Assembly (NCBI GenBank): GCA_964591245.1 | Contig: CAZPZZ010000023.1 | Coordinates: forward strand, 1-40,833 | DNA length: 40,833 nt | Source of the DNA: CAZPZZ01 sp964591245 | GTDB taxonomy: Bacteria; Acidobacteriota; Vicinamibacteria; Vicinamibacterales; UBA8438 | Direction: 5' to 3' | Shown here: positions 16,872 through 23,976 of the stretch, piece after piece | How positions within the stretch are numbered: position 1 is the first letter of the stretch | Layout of the letters: the number at the start of each line of letters is the position of its first letter | Position numbers and translations under genes: made by a program | The notes under the pieces: model-generated | Seen by the model: the letters and a program-made list of their open reading frames with translations, nothing else | Told to the model about the DNA's origin: nothing | Databases searched by the model: none

Positions 16872-17573
16872 TTGAAGTTTCTTGTCAGCCTCGCGGTATT
16901 GACGAGTGCCGTTCTCGTCACGGGCATTGTGGTGGGCGCGCAGGAGTATCCACATGCCTTCCCCCGGGCTGGAATCGAAAAGATTTTCGAGAACGACCGG
17001 GTCATCGTGTGGGATGCCACCTGGCCGGATGGTGTGGAGCAACCCTATCATCGTCACCGATACGATATGACGGGGGTGTTCTTCAGGTGGGGGCCATTGC
17101 GTGTGACGCGGCTCGATGGCACTTTTACCCAGAATGATGAGCCATTCGACATTCCCTGGGTGTTTTTCCAACCCAAGGGGGTGACGCACAAAGAGGAGGG
17201 CGTCGGGACGCCCGAGCGCCATGCCGTCATGATCGATATGAAGGATGGGGCATTCGAGACGCATGACCTTTCGACGGACCTGCCGTTGGCGTTTCCCCGA
17301 CCGGGGGTGGTGAAGGAACTCGAGCGCGAGCGGGTGACGGTTTGGGATGTGGTGTGGCAGGAGGGAGAGGAGATGGAGCTTCACGTGCACCCGAAGGATA
17401 CTGTCGTGGTGTTCATTGCTGGAGGCGGTATTCGGACACGTGACCTGCAGGGGGCAACCCAGATGCGTTTCTACGAGCCTGAGGATGTGGTATTCGTTCC
17501 TGCTGGTACCATGCATGTTTCGGCCGCAGAGACCGGGTCTCCGCGTGCGATGTTTTATGAGCTCGAGAACTAG
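16872..17573 (+). CDS. Secreted bicupin with internal duplication
   Basis: A 233-residue exported protein starting at TTG 16872, with signal peptide ending near VVGAQ. The two halves are clear internal copies. Residues 29-130 begin AFPRAGIEKIFENDRVIVWD and residues 140-233 begin AFPRPGVVKELERERVTVWD, each leading into a cupin strand. The metal-type histidine pairs are H60-R-H62 and H171-V-H173, but the rest of the cupin His/Glu set is incomplete. Cupins bind metals or small ligands and catalyse many reactions, so the substrate cannot be named. It is followed after 76 bases by cytochrome P460 and then an exported RraA-fold protein, so a shared periplasmic role is likely. Confidence 0.82.
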   Translation: MKFLVSLAVLTSAVLVTGIVVGAQEYPHAFPRAGIEKIFENDRVIVWDATWPDGVEQPYHRHRYDMTGVFFRWGPLRVTRLDGTFTQNDEPFDIPWVFFQPKGVTHKEEGVGTPERHAVMIDMKDGAFETHDLSTDLPLAFPRPGVVKELERERVTVWDVVWQEGEEMELHVHPKDTVVVFIAGGGIRTRDLQGATQMRFYEPEDVVFVPAGTMHVSAAETGSPRAMFYELEN

Positions 17574-17649
17574 AGTGCCCGACCACGAACGAGGAGGAGT
17601 GCGAACCGGTCAGGCCCGAGTCGGCTTTGGATCAAGCGAGAGGAGCATT

Positions 17650-18267
17650 ATGAAGAGACGGAACATGATTGTCGTGATCGCTGGTGGCCTCATGGTGTTA
17701 GCCGCGTCACTGGGGGGGCTTCAGGCTCAGACTGGAGAAAATGACGGGCCGCAGTTTCAGGACAACACGAACCTGCTGTTCCCTCATGACTATCGGGAGT
17801 GGATCTTTCTGAGTTCGGGTCTTGGGATGACGTACGTGTCGGAAGAGGGTGACAGTGCTTCGGAGTCGGCCCGGGAGCCACGGTTTCAGAATGTGTTCGT
17901 GAATCCTTCATCCTACGCGCATTTCATGGAGCACGGCACTTGGCCCGATCATTCGATCTTTGTACTCGAGATTCGTCAGTCATCCAGCGAGGCGTCCATC
18001 AACGAGGACGGACGTTTTCAGACGGACCTTGCGGTCGTGGAGGCGGAAGTAAAGGACTCACGGTTCGAGGATGGTTGGGCGTTCTACAACTTCGGGGACG
18101 CGGGCCGAGAAGGCCAATCGGTGGCGCCGCTGTCGGGAAACCGTGTCGCGGCGTGTATTGCGTGCCATACGGAGCACACGGCGGTCGAGCGCACGTTTGT
18201 TCAGTTTTATCCCACACTGCTCGATGTTGCCCGGGAGAAGGGCACGCTGAAAACGGGTTTTGAGTAA
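17650..18267 (+). CDS. Cytochrome P460 family protein
   Basis: A 205-residue periplasmic c-type heme protein. ATG 17650 follows an AGGAGC Shine-Dalgarno and opens a signal peptide ending near LQAQ (27). The body reads as a cytochrome P460 / cytochrome c'-beta fold: FPHDYREWIFLSSGLGMTY, FVNPSSYAHFMEHGTWPD, FVLEIRQSS. The heme motif is at the C-terminal side, C169-I-A-C172-H173. Family members oxidise hydroxylamine or bind NO, though many homologues have unknown roles. I cannot see from sequence alone whether the heme-crosslinking Lys of true P460 is present. The frame extends far upstream over the bicupin, which is a shadow. It lies in a three-gene cluster with the bicupin and the RraA-fold gene. 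Confidence 0.88.
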   Translation: MKRRNMIVVIAGGLMVLAASLGGLQAQTGENDGPQFQDNTNLLFPHDYREWIFLSSGLGMTYVSEEGDSASESAREPRFQNVFVNPSSYAHFMEHGTWPDHSIFVLEIRQSSSEASINEDGRFQTDLAVVEAEVKDSRFEDGWAFYNFGDAGREGQSVAPLSGNRVAACIACHTEHTAVERTFVQFYPTLLDVAREKGTLKTGFE

Positions 18268-18281
18268 GGAGGCGAGAAGCG

Positions 18282-19157
18282 ATGCGACGACGCGTGTTTG
18301 GCCTTGTCGTTCTTGCGTGCGCCACGTCGTTGTACGGGGAGCAACGTCCTGAGGGACCGGATGCATCGGAGGTCTCTGCGCCAGAGGGGTTTCGTGCGAA
18401 CAGGGTCACGTATTCGGCGATCATGGATGTCTTGGCGTCAACGAGAGGTACCGTCAGCGATGCCGACCTCGAGGCATTGAAGTTGTTGCCACTCGAGGCC
18501 ATTTGGAGTGGTCTTGGCGACTACCGCGTGAACTACGTTCGGGGCTTCGTCAGTACCCAACCGGGCGAGCGTGTCGTTGGTCGGGCATTGACCATGCGGT
18601 TTCTCCCACCTCGGCCCGATTTTGTGGAGGCTATCGATACGTTGGCGGCCGAAGGCGACTGGGACCGTCGGTATTACGCACGGGCGGCAGAGGAGGCGCA
18701 GCCGGGTGATGTCGTGGTGGCGGAGTTGGGTGGTACCGATGGACACAATCTCTTCGGCGGGATGGGAGCGTTAGGGATCAAGTTGCGAGGCGCGGCCGGA
18801 GTCGTTATTGATGGCGGTAGTCGAGATCTGATCGAATTACAGGGGGATGGCTTTGATGGGTTCCCCGTGTTTGCGAGGTTCTTTGATGTCAAGACAACCA
18901 GTTGGCTTGGTGTTGAGTGGAACGCGCCGGTCAGGATTGGTCAGGTGACTGTGCTACCTGGCGACGTGGTCGTCGTGGATGACGGTGGAGCGCTGTTTTT
19001 TCCCTCCAGTCAGGTGCCTGCTGTGCTCGAGTCAGCGGCGGCACGAGCAACAGTCGAGGAGTACGAACGAGAATTGCTCCGCTCACGCATGCACCGTTTC
19101 CGGGATGTCTATCCTCTGTCTCCGGAGTTGCGGGAGCAGTTCGAACGTTCCCGGTAG
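18282..19157 (+). CDS. Exported RraA-fold (HMG/CHA aldolase-like) protein
   Basis: A 291-residue protein with an N-terminal signal-like leader (MRRRVFGLVVLACATSLYG) and then an RraA / 4-hydroxy-4-methyl-2-oxoglutarate aldolase-type fold. Key segments are PGDVVVAELGGTDGHNLFGG (141-160), GAAGVVIDGGSRDLIEL (170-186) with the conserved R181-D182 pair used for metal and oxyacid binding in the aldolases, and PGDVVVVDDGGALFFP near the C-terminus. Most RraA proteins are cytoplasmic, either inhibiting RNase E or cleaving oxyacids; a secreted form is unusual. It starts 14 bases after cytochrome P460 behind GTAAGGAGGCGAG, so it is probably co-translated. An extracytoplasmic lyase is my inference. Confidence 0.83.
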   Translation: MRRRVFGLVVLACATSLYGEQRPEGPDASEVSAPEGFRANRVTYSAIMDVLASTRGTVSDADLEALKLLPLEAIWSGLGDYRVNYVRGFVSTQPGERVVGRALTMRFLPPRPDFVEAIDTLAAEGDWDRRYYARAAEEAQPGDVVVAELGGTDGHNLFGGMGALGIKLRGAAGVVIDGGSRDLIELQGDGFDGFPVFARFFDVKTTSWLGVEWNAPVRIGQVTVLPGDVVVVDDGGALFFPSSQVPAVLESAAARATVEEYERELLRSRMHRFRDVYPLSPELREQFERSR

Positions 19158-19168
19158 CGCGGAAAGGG

Positions 19169-19186
19169 CTGGTGGCACGTCGCCAG
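19169..19186. terminator. Small hairpin between convergent genes
   Basis: CTGGTG-GCACGT-CGCCAG forms a 6-bp stem with one G-T pair. It sits in the 38-base gap between the convergent RraA-fold and sialidase genes. It has no T-run on either side, so it is a weak terminator candidate. Confidence 0.25.
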
Positions 19187-19195
19187 TAGGGGTGG

Positions 19196-20359
19196 CTAGG
19201 GGAGTAGCCACTCGAGTGCGAAGGCCGTGAATACGATTTCCTCGTAGTGTGCTCGCTCGTACAGAAGGCCGATGCGACCGTCTGGTAGGCGGGTCAGCGA
19301 AGAGTAGGCCGAGGAACCCTCTTCAAGCAGACGGCCCCTCGTCCAGGTACGTCCGTCGTCAAGGCTGGCCCGGACGGTGAGGTGGTCACGGGTGGTGCTG
19401 GCCGGGTTCGAGAAGAGCAAGATACCAGGCCGATTCTGGTCGCCGGGCCAGCGGTAGCGGATCAAGCTTGCCTGACAAGTCGGTTCTATCAGTGCGGGAT
19501 CAAGCTGTACGGCTGACCACGAGCGTCCTCCGTCACGACTTGTGGCGACCGCTCGTCTCTGTTCGCCGTGGTAGGAGCGAGCGTTGAGCATGAGTTGGCC
19601 GTCCGTCAGTTCGACGATCGTCGATTCATTCGTGAGTGCGTCGAGGCTTCCTCCACGCGTCCAACTCTCCCCTGCGTCATCGCTGTACAGGATGTGGCTT
19701 CGGTACTGGCCAGGCCCGGCTTCGGCATTCGAGTCCGAGTGATTTGCCGGGACAACCAGGCGCCCCGCGTGGGGGCCATGTCGAAGCTGGATGCCGGCTG
19801 CCGGGCCAGTTGCGTACCATCGCCAACTTGGAGCGCGTGTGGTATCTGGCAGGGCGACGGGCGCGGTCCAGCTTTCCCCGTCATTGGTGGAACGTGTGTA
19901 CCAGACACGTCGCACGTCCTGGCTCGTGCCGTCCATGATGTCGGATTCGCGGTCTGTACTGAGGTTCCGCGTCATCAGCAGGTGAATGGTGCCCGTGTGG
20001 TGGTCGATTACCGGGGCAGGATTCCCGCATGTATGCGGTCCATCGTCACAGACGATCTGTACCGGACCCCAGCTGAGGCCAAAATCTGAGGAGCGTTGGA
20101 CGAGGAGGTCAATGTCGCCGGCATCACCGCGCCCTCCGGCGCGACCCTCGGCGAAGGCCAGTAGCGCCCCGCCGGGCGTCGTTAGCAGCACCGGGATTCG
20201 ATACGTGTGGTAGCCCCCCGTCCCGCTTCTCCAGAGGACCTGGTGTTCAGGGGGGGGCGGCTGCGCTTCGACGCCGAACGCGATGATGAGCGCCAGGGGT
20301 ACTACGCCTAGAGCTGACGTAAACCGATGACTGAGCTGGGAGTTACGCGCGGAGGACAT
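19196..20359 (-). CDS. Secreted exo-alpha-sialidase (BNR/Asp-box, GH33-like)
   Basis: A 387-residue secreted glycosidase, with signal peptide ending near VEAQ (33). It has the sialidase YRIP motif (53-56), an acid/base aspartate region GRGDAGDID (77-84), and five Asp boxes: SSDFGLSW, STNDGESW, SDDAGESW, SRDGGRSW and SLDDGRTW. Candidate catalytic E245 lies in TNESTIVE and nucleophile Y352 in AYSSLTRLPDG, followed by LLYE. These are the features of a six-bladed propeller sialidase that releases terminal sialic acid or a similar nonulosonic sugar. It is the last gene of a minus-strand operon. Its ATG lies four bases after the aldose epimerase stop. Substrates other than sialic acid remain possible, as BNR enzymes vary. 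Confidence 0.9.
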   Translation of the reverse strand: MSSARNSQLSHRFTSALGVVPLALIIAFGVEAQPPPPEHQVLWRSGTGGYHTYRIPVLLTTPGGALLAFAEGRAGGRGDAGDIDLLVQRSSDFGLSWGPVQIVCDDGPHTCGNPAPVIDHHTGTIHLLMTRNLSTDRESDIMDGTSQDVRRVWYTRSTNDGESWTAPVALPDTTRAPSWRWYATGPAAGIQLRHGPHAGRLVVPANHSDSNAEAGPGQYRSHILYSDDAGESWTRGGSLDALTNESTIVELTDGQLMLNARSYHGEQRRAVATSRDGGRSWSAVQLDPALIEPTCQASLIRYRWPGDQNRPGILLFSNPASTTRDHLTVRASLDDGRTWTRGRLLEEGSSAYSSLTRLPDGRIGLLYERAHYEEIVFTAFALEWLLP

Positions 20360-20363
20360 TTGC

Positions 20364-21278
20364 TCATGCAGTGAGTACCGGTGCGAAGGTCACGTCGCCG
20401 GCCGCCGTGTCGTTTGGCTCGATGACTAGCAATCCGGCGTCTTCGCGACCCTCGTCGGCGAGGTTGAACCCATCAATGCAATTCGTGGCGGGCTCGACAC
20501 AGAAGAAGTCACGTCCTTCCGGGGTATAAATTACCAGACAGCTGAAAATCGGATCCGCCGTCATGTCCAGTGCCGCGTTCCACTCGGGCCAGACGACCCG
20601 GGCCTGACCTTCGAAATCGACGAAATTGTTGTCGAGGATTGTGGCATCTGGATTTAGTCCTTCCTCAGTGAAGGGAAGGTTGCCAGGGGCTTCGACAAGG
20701 GCATCCGGCATCGCGTTGTCGTCGGCACGCCACATGCGGCCGACGGCCGCGTGCAGGCGCACGCGGGGCGTACGCACGAAATACGGATGGAATCCAAATC
20801 CCACGGGCATGGGCTCGGTCGAGGTGTTGGTGACCGTACAGCGTATGGTGAGCTGTCGCTCGGTGAGTCGAAAATGCTGTTCGGTGTGATACGTCCATGG
20901 CCAGCTATCGGCCGCGTGGTGATAGGCGAGTGTGAGCGAGGCGTTCGACTGTTGGACCACCTCCCACGGGGCGCGCCAGGCATGCCCATGGATCGCGTGT
21001 GGTTCGGGACTGAAGTTTTGCGGGAGTTGAATGGTCTGGCCGCGGAACCTGAATGCCGCGTCGCGAATGCGATTCGAGAACGGGACCATCGGGAAGCTCG
21101 ATGTGGAGCCGGCTGCTCGGCTCGAAACCGCGTTCGCCAGGGCCGGACGCATCCAGTGATAGGTGTGGCCGGCCCGATAGGTGAGGTACCGCGTGATCGA
21201 TCCACCTGCGGCCGGTGAGACCACGAGCCGACTGGATCCCGCGCTCAGTTCCACGAATTCAGGAGACGAATCACGCAT
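20364..21278 (-). CDS. Aldose 1-epimerase (mutarotase-like)
   Basis: A 304-residue cytoplasmic enzyme of the GalM family (PF01263) that interconverts alpha and beta anomers of a sugar. Catalytic features are PFSNRI (66-71), HGHAW (97-101) with a substrate His, H164 in GFGFHPYF as the likely acid, and E262 in FFCVEPATN as the base. No signal peptide is visible, unlike the neighbours. It lies between the esterase (gap eight bases) and the sialidase (gap four bases), which fits a sugar-use operon. The exact sugar is not predictable. Length and motif order are normal. Confidence 0.9.
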   Translation of the reverse strand: MRDSSPEFVELSAGSSRLVVSPAAGGSITRYLTYRAGHTYHWMRPALANAVSSRAAGSTSSFPMVPFSNRIRDAAFRFRGQTIQLPQNFSPEPHAIHGHAWRAPWEVVQQSNASLTLAYHHAADSWPWTYHTEQHFRLTERQLTIRCTVTNTSTEPMPVGFGFHPYFVRTPRVRLHAAVGRMWRADDNAMPDALVEAPGNLPFTEEGLNPDATILDNNFVDFEGQARVVWPEWNAALDMTADPIFSCLVIYTPEGRDFFCVEPATNCIDGFNLADEGREDAGLLVIEPNDTAAGDVTFAPVLTA

Positions 21279-21286
21279 GGCTCGTC

Positions 21287-22237
21287 CTAGTTGACATGTT
21301 CTGCGAGAAATGTCCGGATCGCGTCGTAGATGCGGAGGTTGTCATCGGCGGAAAATCCACCGTGGCCGCCACCCTCGACCGTCACAAGCTGGTTGGGAAT
21401 TCCTGCATCATCCAGGGCGTTATGGAGCTGGACGCCGTGGTCATACGGCACGATCGGGTCTGCGTCCCCGTGGATGGTCAATACGGGGGGAAGGCCCGGA
21501 CGGACATAGGTAAGCGGTGAGACGCGGCGTGCGATCTCCTCGCGGTCGCTGCGGCTGCCAAGCCAGGCTTCGGTGAAGTTTCCGGAAGATCCCGGTGGGC
21601 CGTGCATCAACCCCACCACGTCCGTGATGCCATACCAGTTGATGATGGCCGCAACGGACAGCTCAGCCATCGACGTCGTACCGGTGGACCAGGTCCGATT
21701 ACGGTCGCCAGGACACTGTCGGTCGAGTCCGGCGGACGCCGGCAGCATCCCGGTGGTCAGTGAGAGGTGTCCACCGGCGGAATTGCCTGTTACCACGATG
21801 CGGTCGACATCGATGTTGTAGCGTTCCGCATTTCGATAGACCCAACGTAATGCACAGCGGCAGTCCTCGACAGCGGCCGGCGCATGGGCGACGTCTGCCA
21901 TGCGATATTCGACATTGGCGACGTTCCAGCCCATTTCCAGATAGGGCAGGAAGGTGAGCGCCGAACTCTCCTTGCTGCCGTTGGTCCAGCCACCGCCATG
22001 GATATACACGAGCGTCGGTGCCGGGCCAGTGGTGCCCCGTGCCTGGTAAAAGTCGAGCTTCAGTTCCTGGCCGCCGGCACGCAGATAGGTGATGTTGGGG
22101 ACGAGTCGGTAGCCGGTCGCCACTTGTACGAACCGTGTGGCGCTATCAGTCGATTGCGCCCCCACCTCAGGCGGGGCTGTCCATCCCAGAAGCGAGGCCA
22201 TTAGGATTCCGGCGACCCGTGTGCGTCTGCTTTTCAT
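21287..22237 (-). CDS. Secreted alpha/beta hydrolase (BD-FAE/carboxylesterase type)
   Basis: A 316-residue exported esterase, with signal peptide ending near EVGAQ (28). It has the oxyanion motif H80-GGG-W, the nucleophile elbow G-N-S153-A-G-G, the acid region HGDADPIVPY with D260, and H292 in GGGHGGF, a complete Ser-Asp-His triad. The layout matches the BD-FAE/acetyl esterase-like group, which removes acetyl or feruloyl groups from carbohydrates. Four cysteines may form disulfides, in keeping with export. It sits in the minus-strand operon with a mutarotase and a sialidase, so deacetylation of sialic acid or of another glycan is an attractive inference. Confidence 0.9.
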   Translation of the reverse strand: MKSRRTRVAGILMASLLGWTAPPEVGAQSTDSATRFVQVATGYRLVPNITYLRAGGQELKLDFYQARGTTGPAPTLVYIHGGGWTNGSKESSALTFLPYLEMGWNVANVEYRMADVAHAPAAVEDCRCALRWVYRNAERYNIDVDRIVVTGNSAGGHLSLTTGMLPASAGLDRQCPGDRNRTWSTGTTSMAELSVAAIINWYGITDVVGLMHGPPGSSGNFTEAWLGSRSDREEIARRVSPLTYVRPGLPPVLTIHGDADPIVPYDHGVQLHNALDDAGIPNQLVTVEGGGHGGFSADDNLRIYDAIRTFLAEHVN

Positions 22238-22291
22238 GTCGAATACCTCGTCGTCGGCGCTGGCGCGCCCCTGGGTAGTTGATTGCGTCGG

Positions 22292-22783
22292 TTAGTTCAG
22301 GTCAGCGGCGTCGATGCCCGCCTGGGCACAAATGGCGTCGTTCGCACCTGTATCTCCACTTACGCCGATTCCTCCGAGATGGGCTCCATCTGCCGTGAGG
22401 ATGGGGAGTCCGCCTTCGAAGAAGTTCAGGCCGGGAACGAACGCGGCCGCGGACAACCCGTTGCCGAAGGCCATGTCGCCCCATTGTTGGGTGGATCGGG
22501 GACTGGAGGCCGAGGTGCGAGCTTTGGCCATCGCCACGTCGTGGGACAACAGCTGTGCGTCGTCCATGCGGTGATACGCTTTCAGGTTGCCGTGGTTGTC
22601 CAGGATGGCAATGTGCATGCGCCATCCTTCCGCGTCGGCCTTGGCGATGCATCCTTGGACCATTTCCATCGCAGCCGTGCCAGTCAACATCGGTCGTGAG
22701 GAGACCTGGGCTGACGCATTATCGAGGATGCTGAGGCTCAGGGCCGCGAGAGAGCAATAGACAAAGAGACGACGTGCACGCAT
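22292..22783 (-). CDS. GlcG/HbpS-like heme- or corrinoid-binding protein
   Basis: A 163-residue secreted protein of the GlcG/HbpS family (PF03928). ATG 22783 is preceded by AGGAGG (22793-22798, nine-base spacing) and opens a signal peptide ending near NASAQ. The core is AMEMVQGCIAKADAEGWRM, AILDNHGNLKAYHRMDDA and the C-terminal GGIGVSGDTGANDAICAQAG block typical of the family. Members bind heme, sense redox, or act as accessory factors in glycolate use and in corrinoid pathways. Here it is the first gene of the minus-strand operon with esterase, epimerase and sialidase. Its role there is unknown. Confidence 0.85.
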   Translation of the reverse strand: MRARRLFVYCSLAALSLSILDNASAQVSSRPMLTGTAAMEMVQGCIAKADAEGWRMHIAILDNHGNLKAYHRMDDAQLLSHDVAMAKARTSASSPRSTQQWGDMAFGNGLSAAAFVPGLNFFEGGLPILTADGAHLGGIGVSGDTGANDAICAQAGIDAADLN

Positions 22784-22813
22784 ACGATGTGTCCTCCTGG
22801 TGAATTGTTTAGC

Positions 22814-22844
22814 GTGGTGGTCACTGACTGACTCACACCACCAC
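22814..22844. repeat. 8-bp inverted repeat between divergent genes
   Basis: GTGGTGGT (22814-22821) and ACCACCAC (22837-22844) are perfect inverted copies separated by a 15-base spacer with a TGACTGACT repeat, followed by ATTTTG. It lies 31 bases upstream of the GlcG-like start and 100 bases upstream of the dehydrogenase start, in a 160-base divergent region. A regulator operator is more likely than a terminator because no gene reads into it. Confidence 0.4.
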
Positions 22845-22943
22845 ATTTTGTTCGGATCATACACGGTACGGCCGAAGTTGGCGTGCGGGTGAGCGGGTCC
22901 TCGAGATGTTGGCGCCCTGACGTATCATAGCCACGCGATCCTC

Positions 22944-23888
22944 ATGCGCGTTATTTTTCACTACGCTGCGGGACAACGTTTGACGCGACGCCTTGCTGCG
23001 CTTGGTGGGGCTGGTCTGGACGTCGCGGTGTGTGCGGAAGGAGATCATCAGCGGTTCGGGGAACTGATCACGCACGCGGAGGCGCTCTGGCATCTGCTCG
23101 AGCCGGTGACCGCGGATGTTATTGCGGCGGCGCCTCGGCTTCGCCTGATCCAAAAGATTGGAGTCGGGGTCAATACGATTGATCTCGATGCCGCCCGTCG
23201 ACGCGCTATTGCCGTGTGCAATATGCCTGGAACCAATAGTCAGGCCGTCGCCGAGATGACGTTGCTTCTTATACTTGCTACTTTACGCCGTATCAATCGA
23301 CTGGACTCGGCGGTGCGGGCAGGTAAGGGCTGGGAGCTGCCGTTGCCGCTGCAGGACGGTTTTGGGGAGGTTGCGGGACGTACGGTGGGGCTTGTCGGTT
23401 ATGGGGCCGTGCCTCGCTGTCTGGCGCCGGTACTTCAGGCGATGGGGGCGCGCGTGTTGTTCACCTGTCTGAGTCCCAAGCCCGACGCGGTGGGTGAGCC
23501 GCGAGGTTTTGATGCGCTCCTGGCTGAGAGTGACATCGTATCGCTTCACGTGCCCTTGACGGCGGAAACAGCCCAATTGCTGAACGCGACGTCTTTGAGC
23601 AGAATGAAGCCGGGCGCCATTCTGGTCAATACGGCGCGCGGGGGGCTCGTCGATGAATCCGCGTTGGTCGACGCGTTGCAGCGCGGTCATGTGGCCGGGG
23701 CTGGACTCGACGTCTTTGCGGAAGAACCAACGCCCACTCAAAGTGCCCTGCTGGCGCTTGAGAACGTGGTGCTGAGCCCGCACGTGGCGTGGCTAACCGG
23801 CGAGACAATGGAGCGAAGCCTTTCTGTGGCCGTCGAAAATTGTCGTCGGTTAAAGGACGACGACGAACTGCTGCACCAGGTCGTGTAG
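22944..23888 (+). CDS. D-2-hydroxyacid dehydrogenase family (NAD(P)-dependent)
   Basis: A 314-residue cytoplasmic oxidoreductase of the D-isomer-specific 2-hydroxyacid dehydrogenase family. The substrate region includes LIQKIGVGVNTIDL and NMPGTNSQAVAE. The Rossmann fingerprint is VGLVGYGAVP (148-157), in which the usual last glycine of GxGxxG is P157. The catalytic triad is complete: R232 (NTARGGLVDE), E261 (DVFAEEP) and H280 (LSPHVAW). The family reduces 2-oxo acids such as phosphohydroxypyruvate, glyoxylate or phenylpyruvate. It is not a full serA because it lacks the ACT domain. It is transcribed alone, divergently from the glycan operon. Confidence 0.88.
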   Translation: MRVIFHYAAGQRLTRRLAALGGAGLDVAVCAEGDHQRFGELITHAEALWHLLEPVTADVIAAAPRLRLIQKIGVGVNTIDLDAARRRAIAVCNMPGTNSQAVAEMTLLLILATLRRINRLDSAVRAGKGWELPLPLQDGFGEVAGRTVGLVGYGAVPRCLAPVLQAMGARVLFTCLSPKPDAVGEPRGFDALLAESDIVSLHVPLTAETAQLLNATSLSRMKPGAILVNTARGGLVDESALVDALQRGHVAGAGLDVFAEEPTPTQSALLALENVVLSPHVAWLTGETMERSLSVAVENCRRLKDDDELLHQVV

Positions 23889-23976
23889 CTATTCATGGTC
23901 GGCGCGGGAGAGCGAACTGGAGAACAGACGGACTGATGCCGTATTCTCGTTACAGATCTGATCAGGGGAGACCGGA

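Noticed and set aside
16704..17516. Long minus-strand open frame (270 codons) opposite the bicupin
   Set aside because: The plus-strand frame has a perfect Shine-Dalgarno, a signal peptide and an internal cupin duplication, while the minus-strand product has no recognisable fold.
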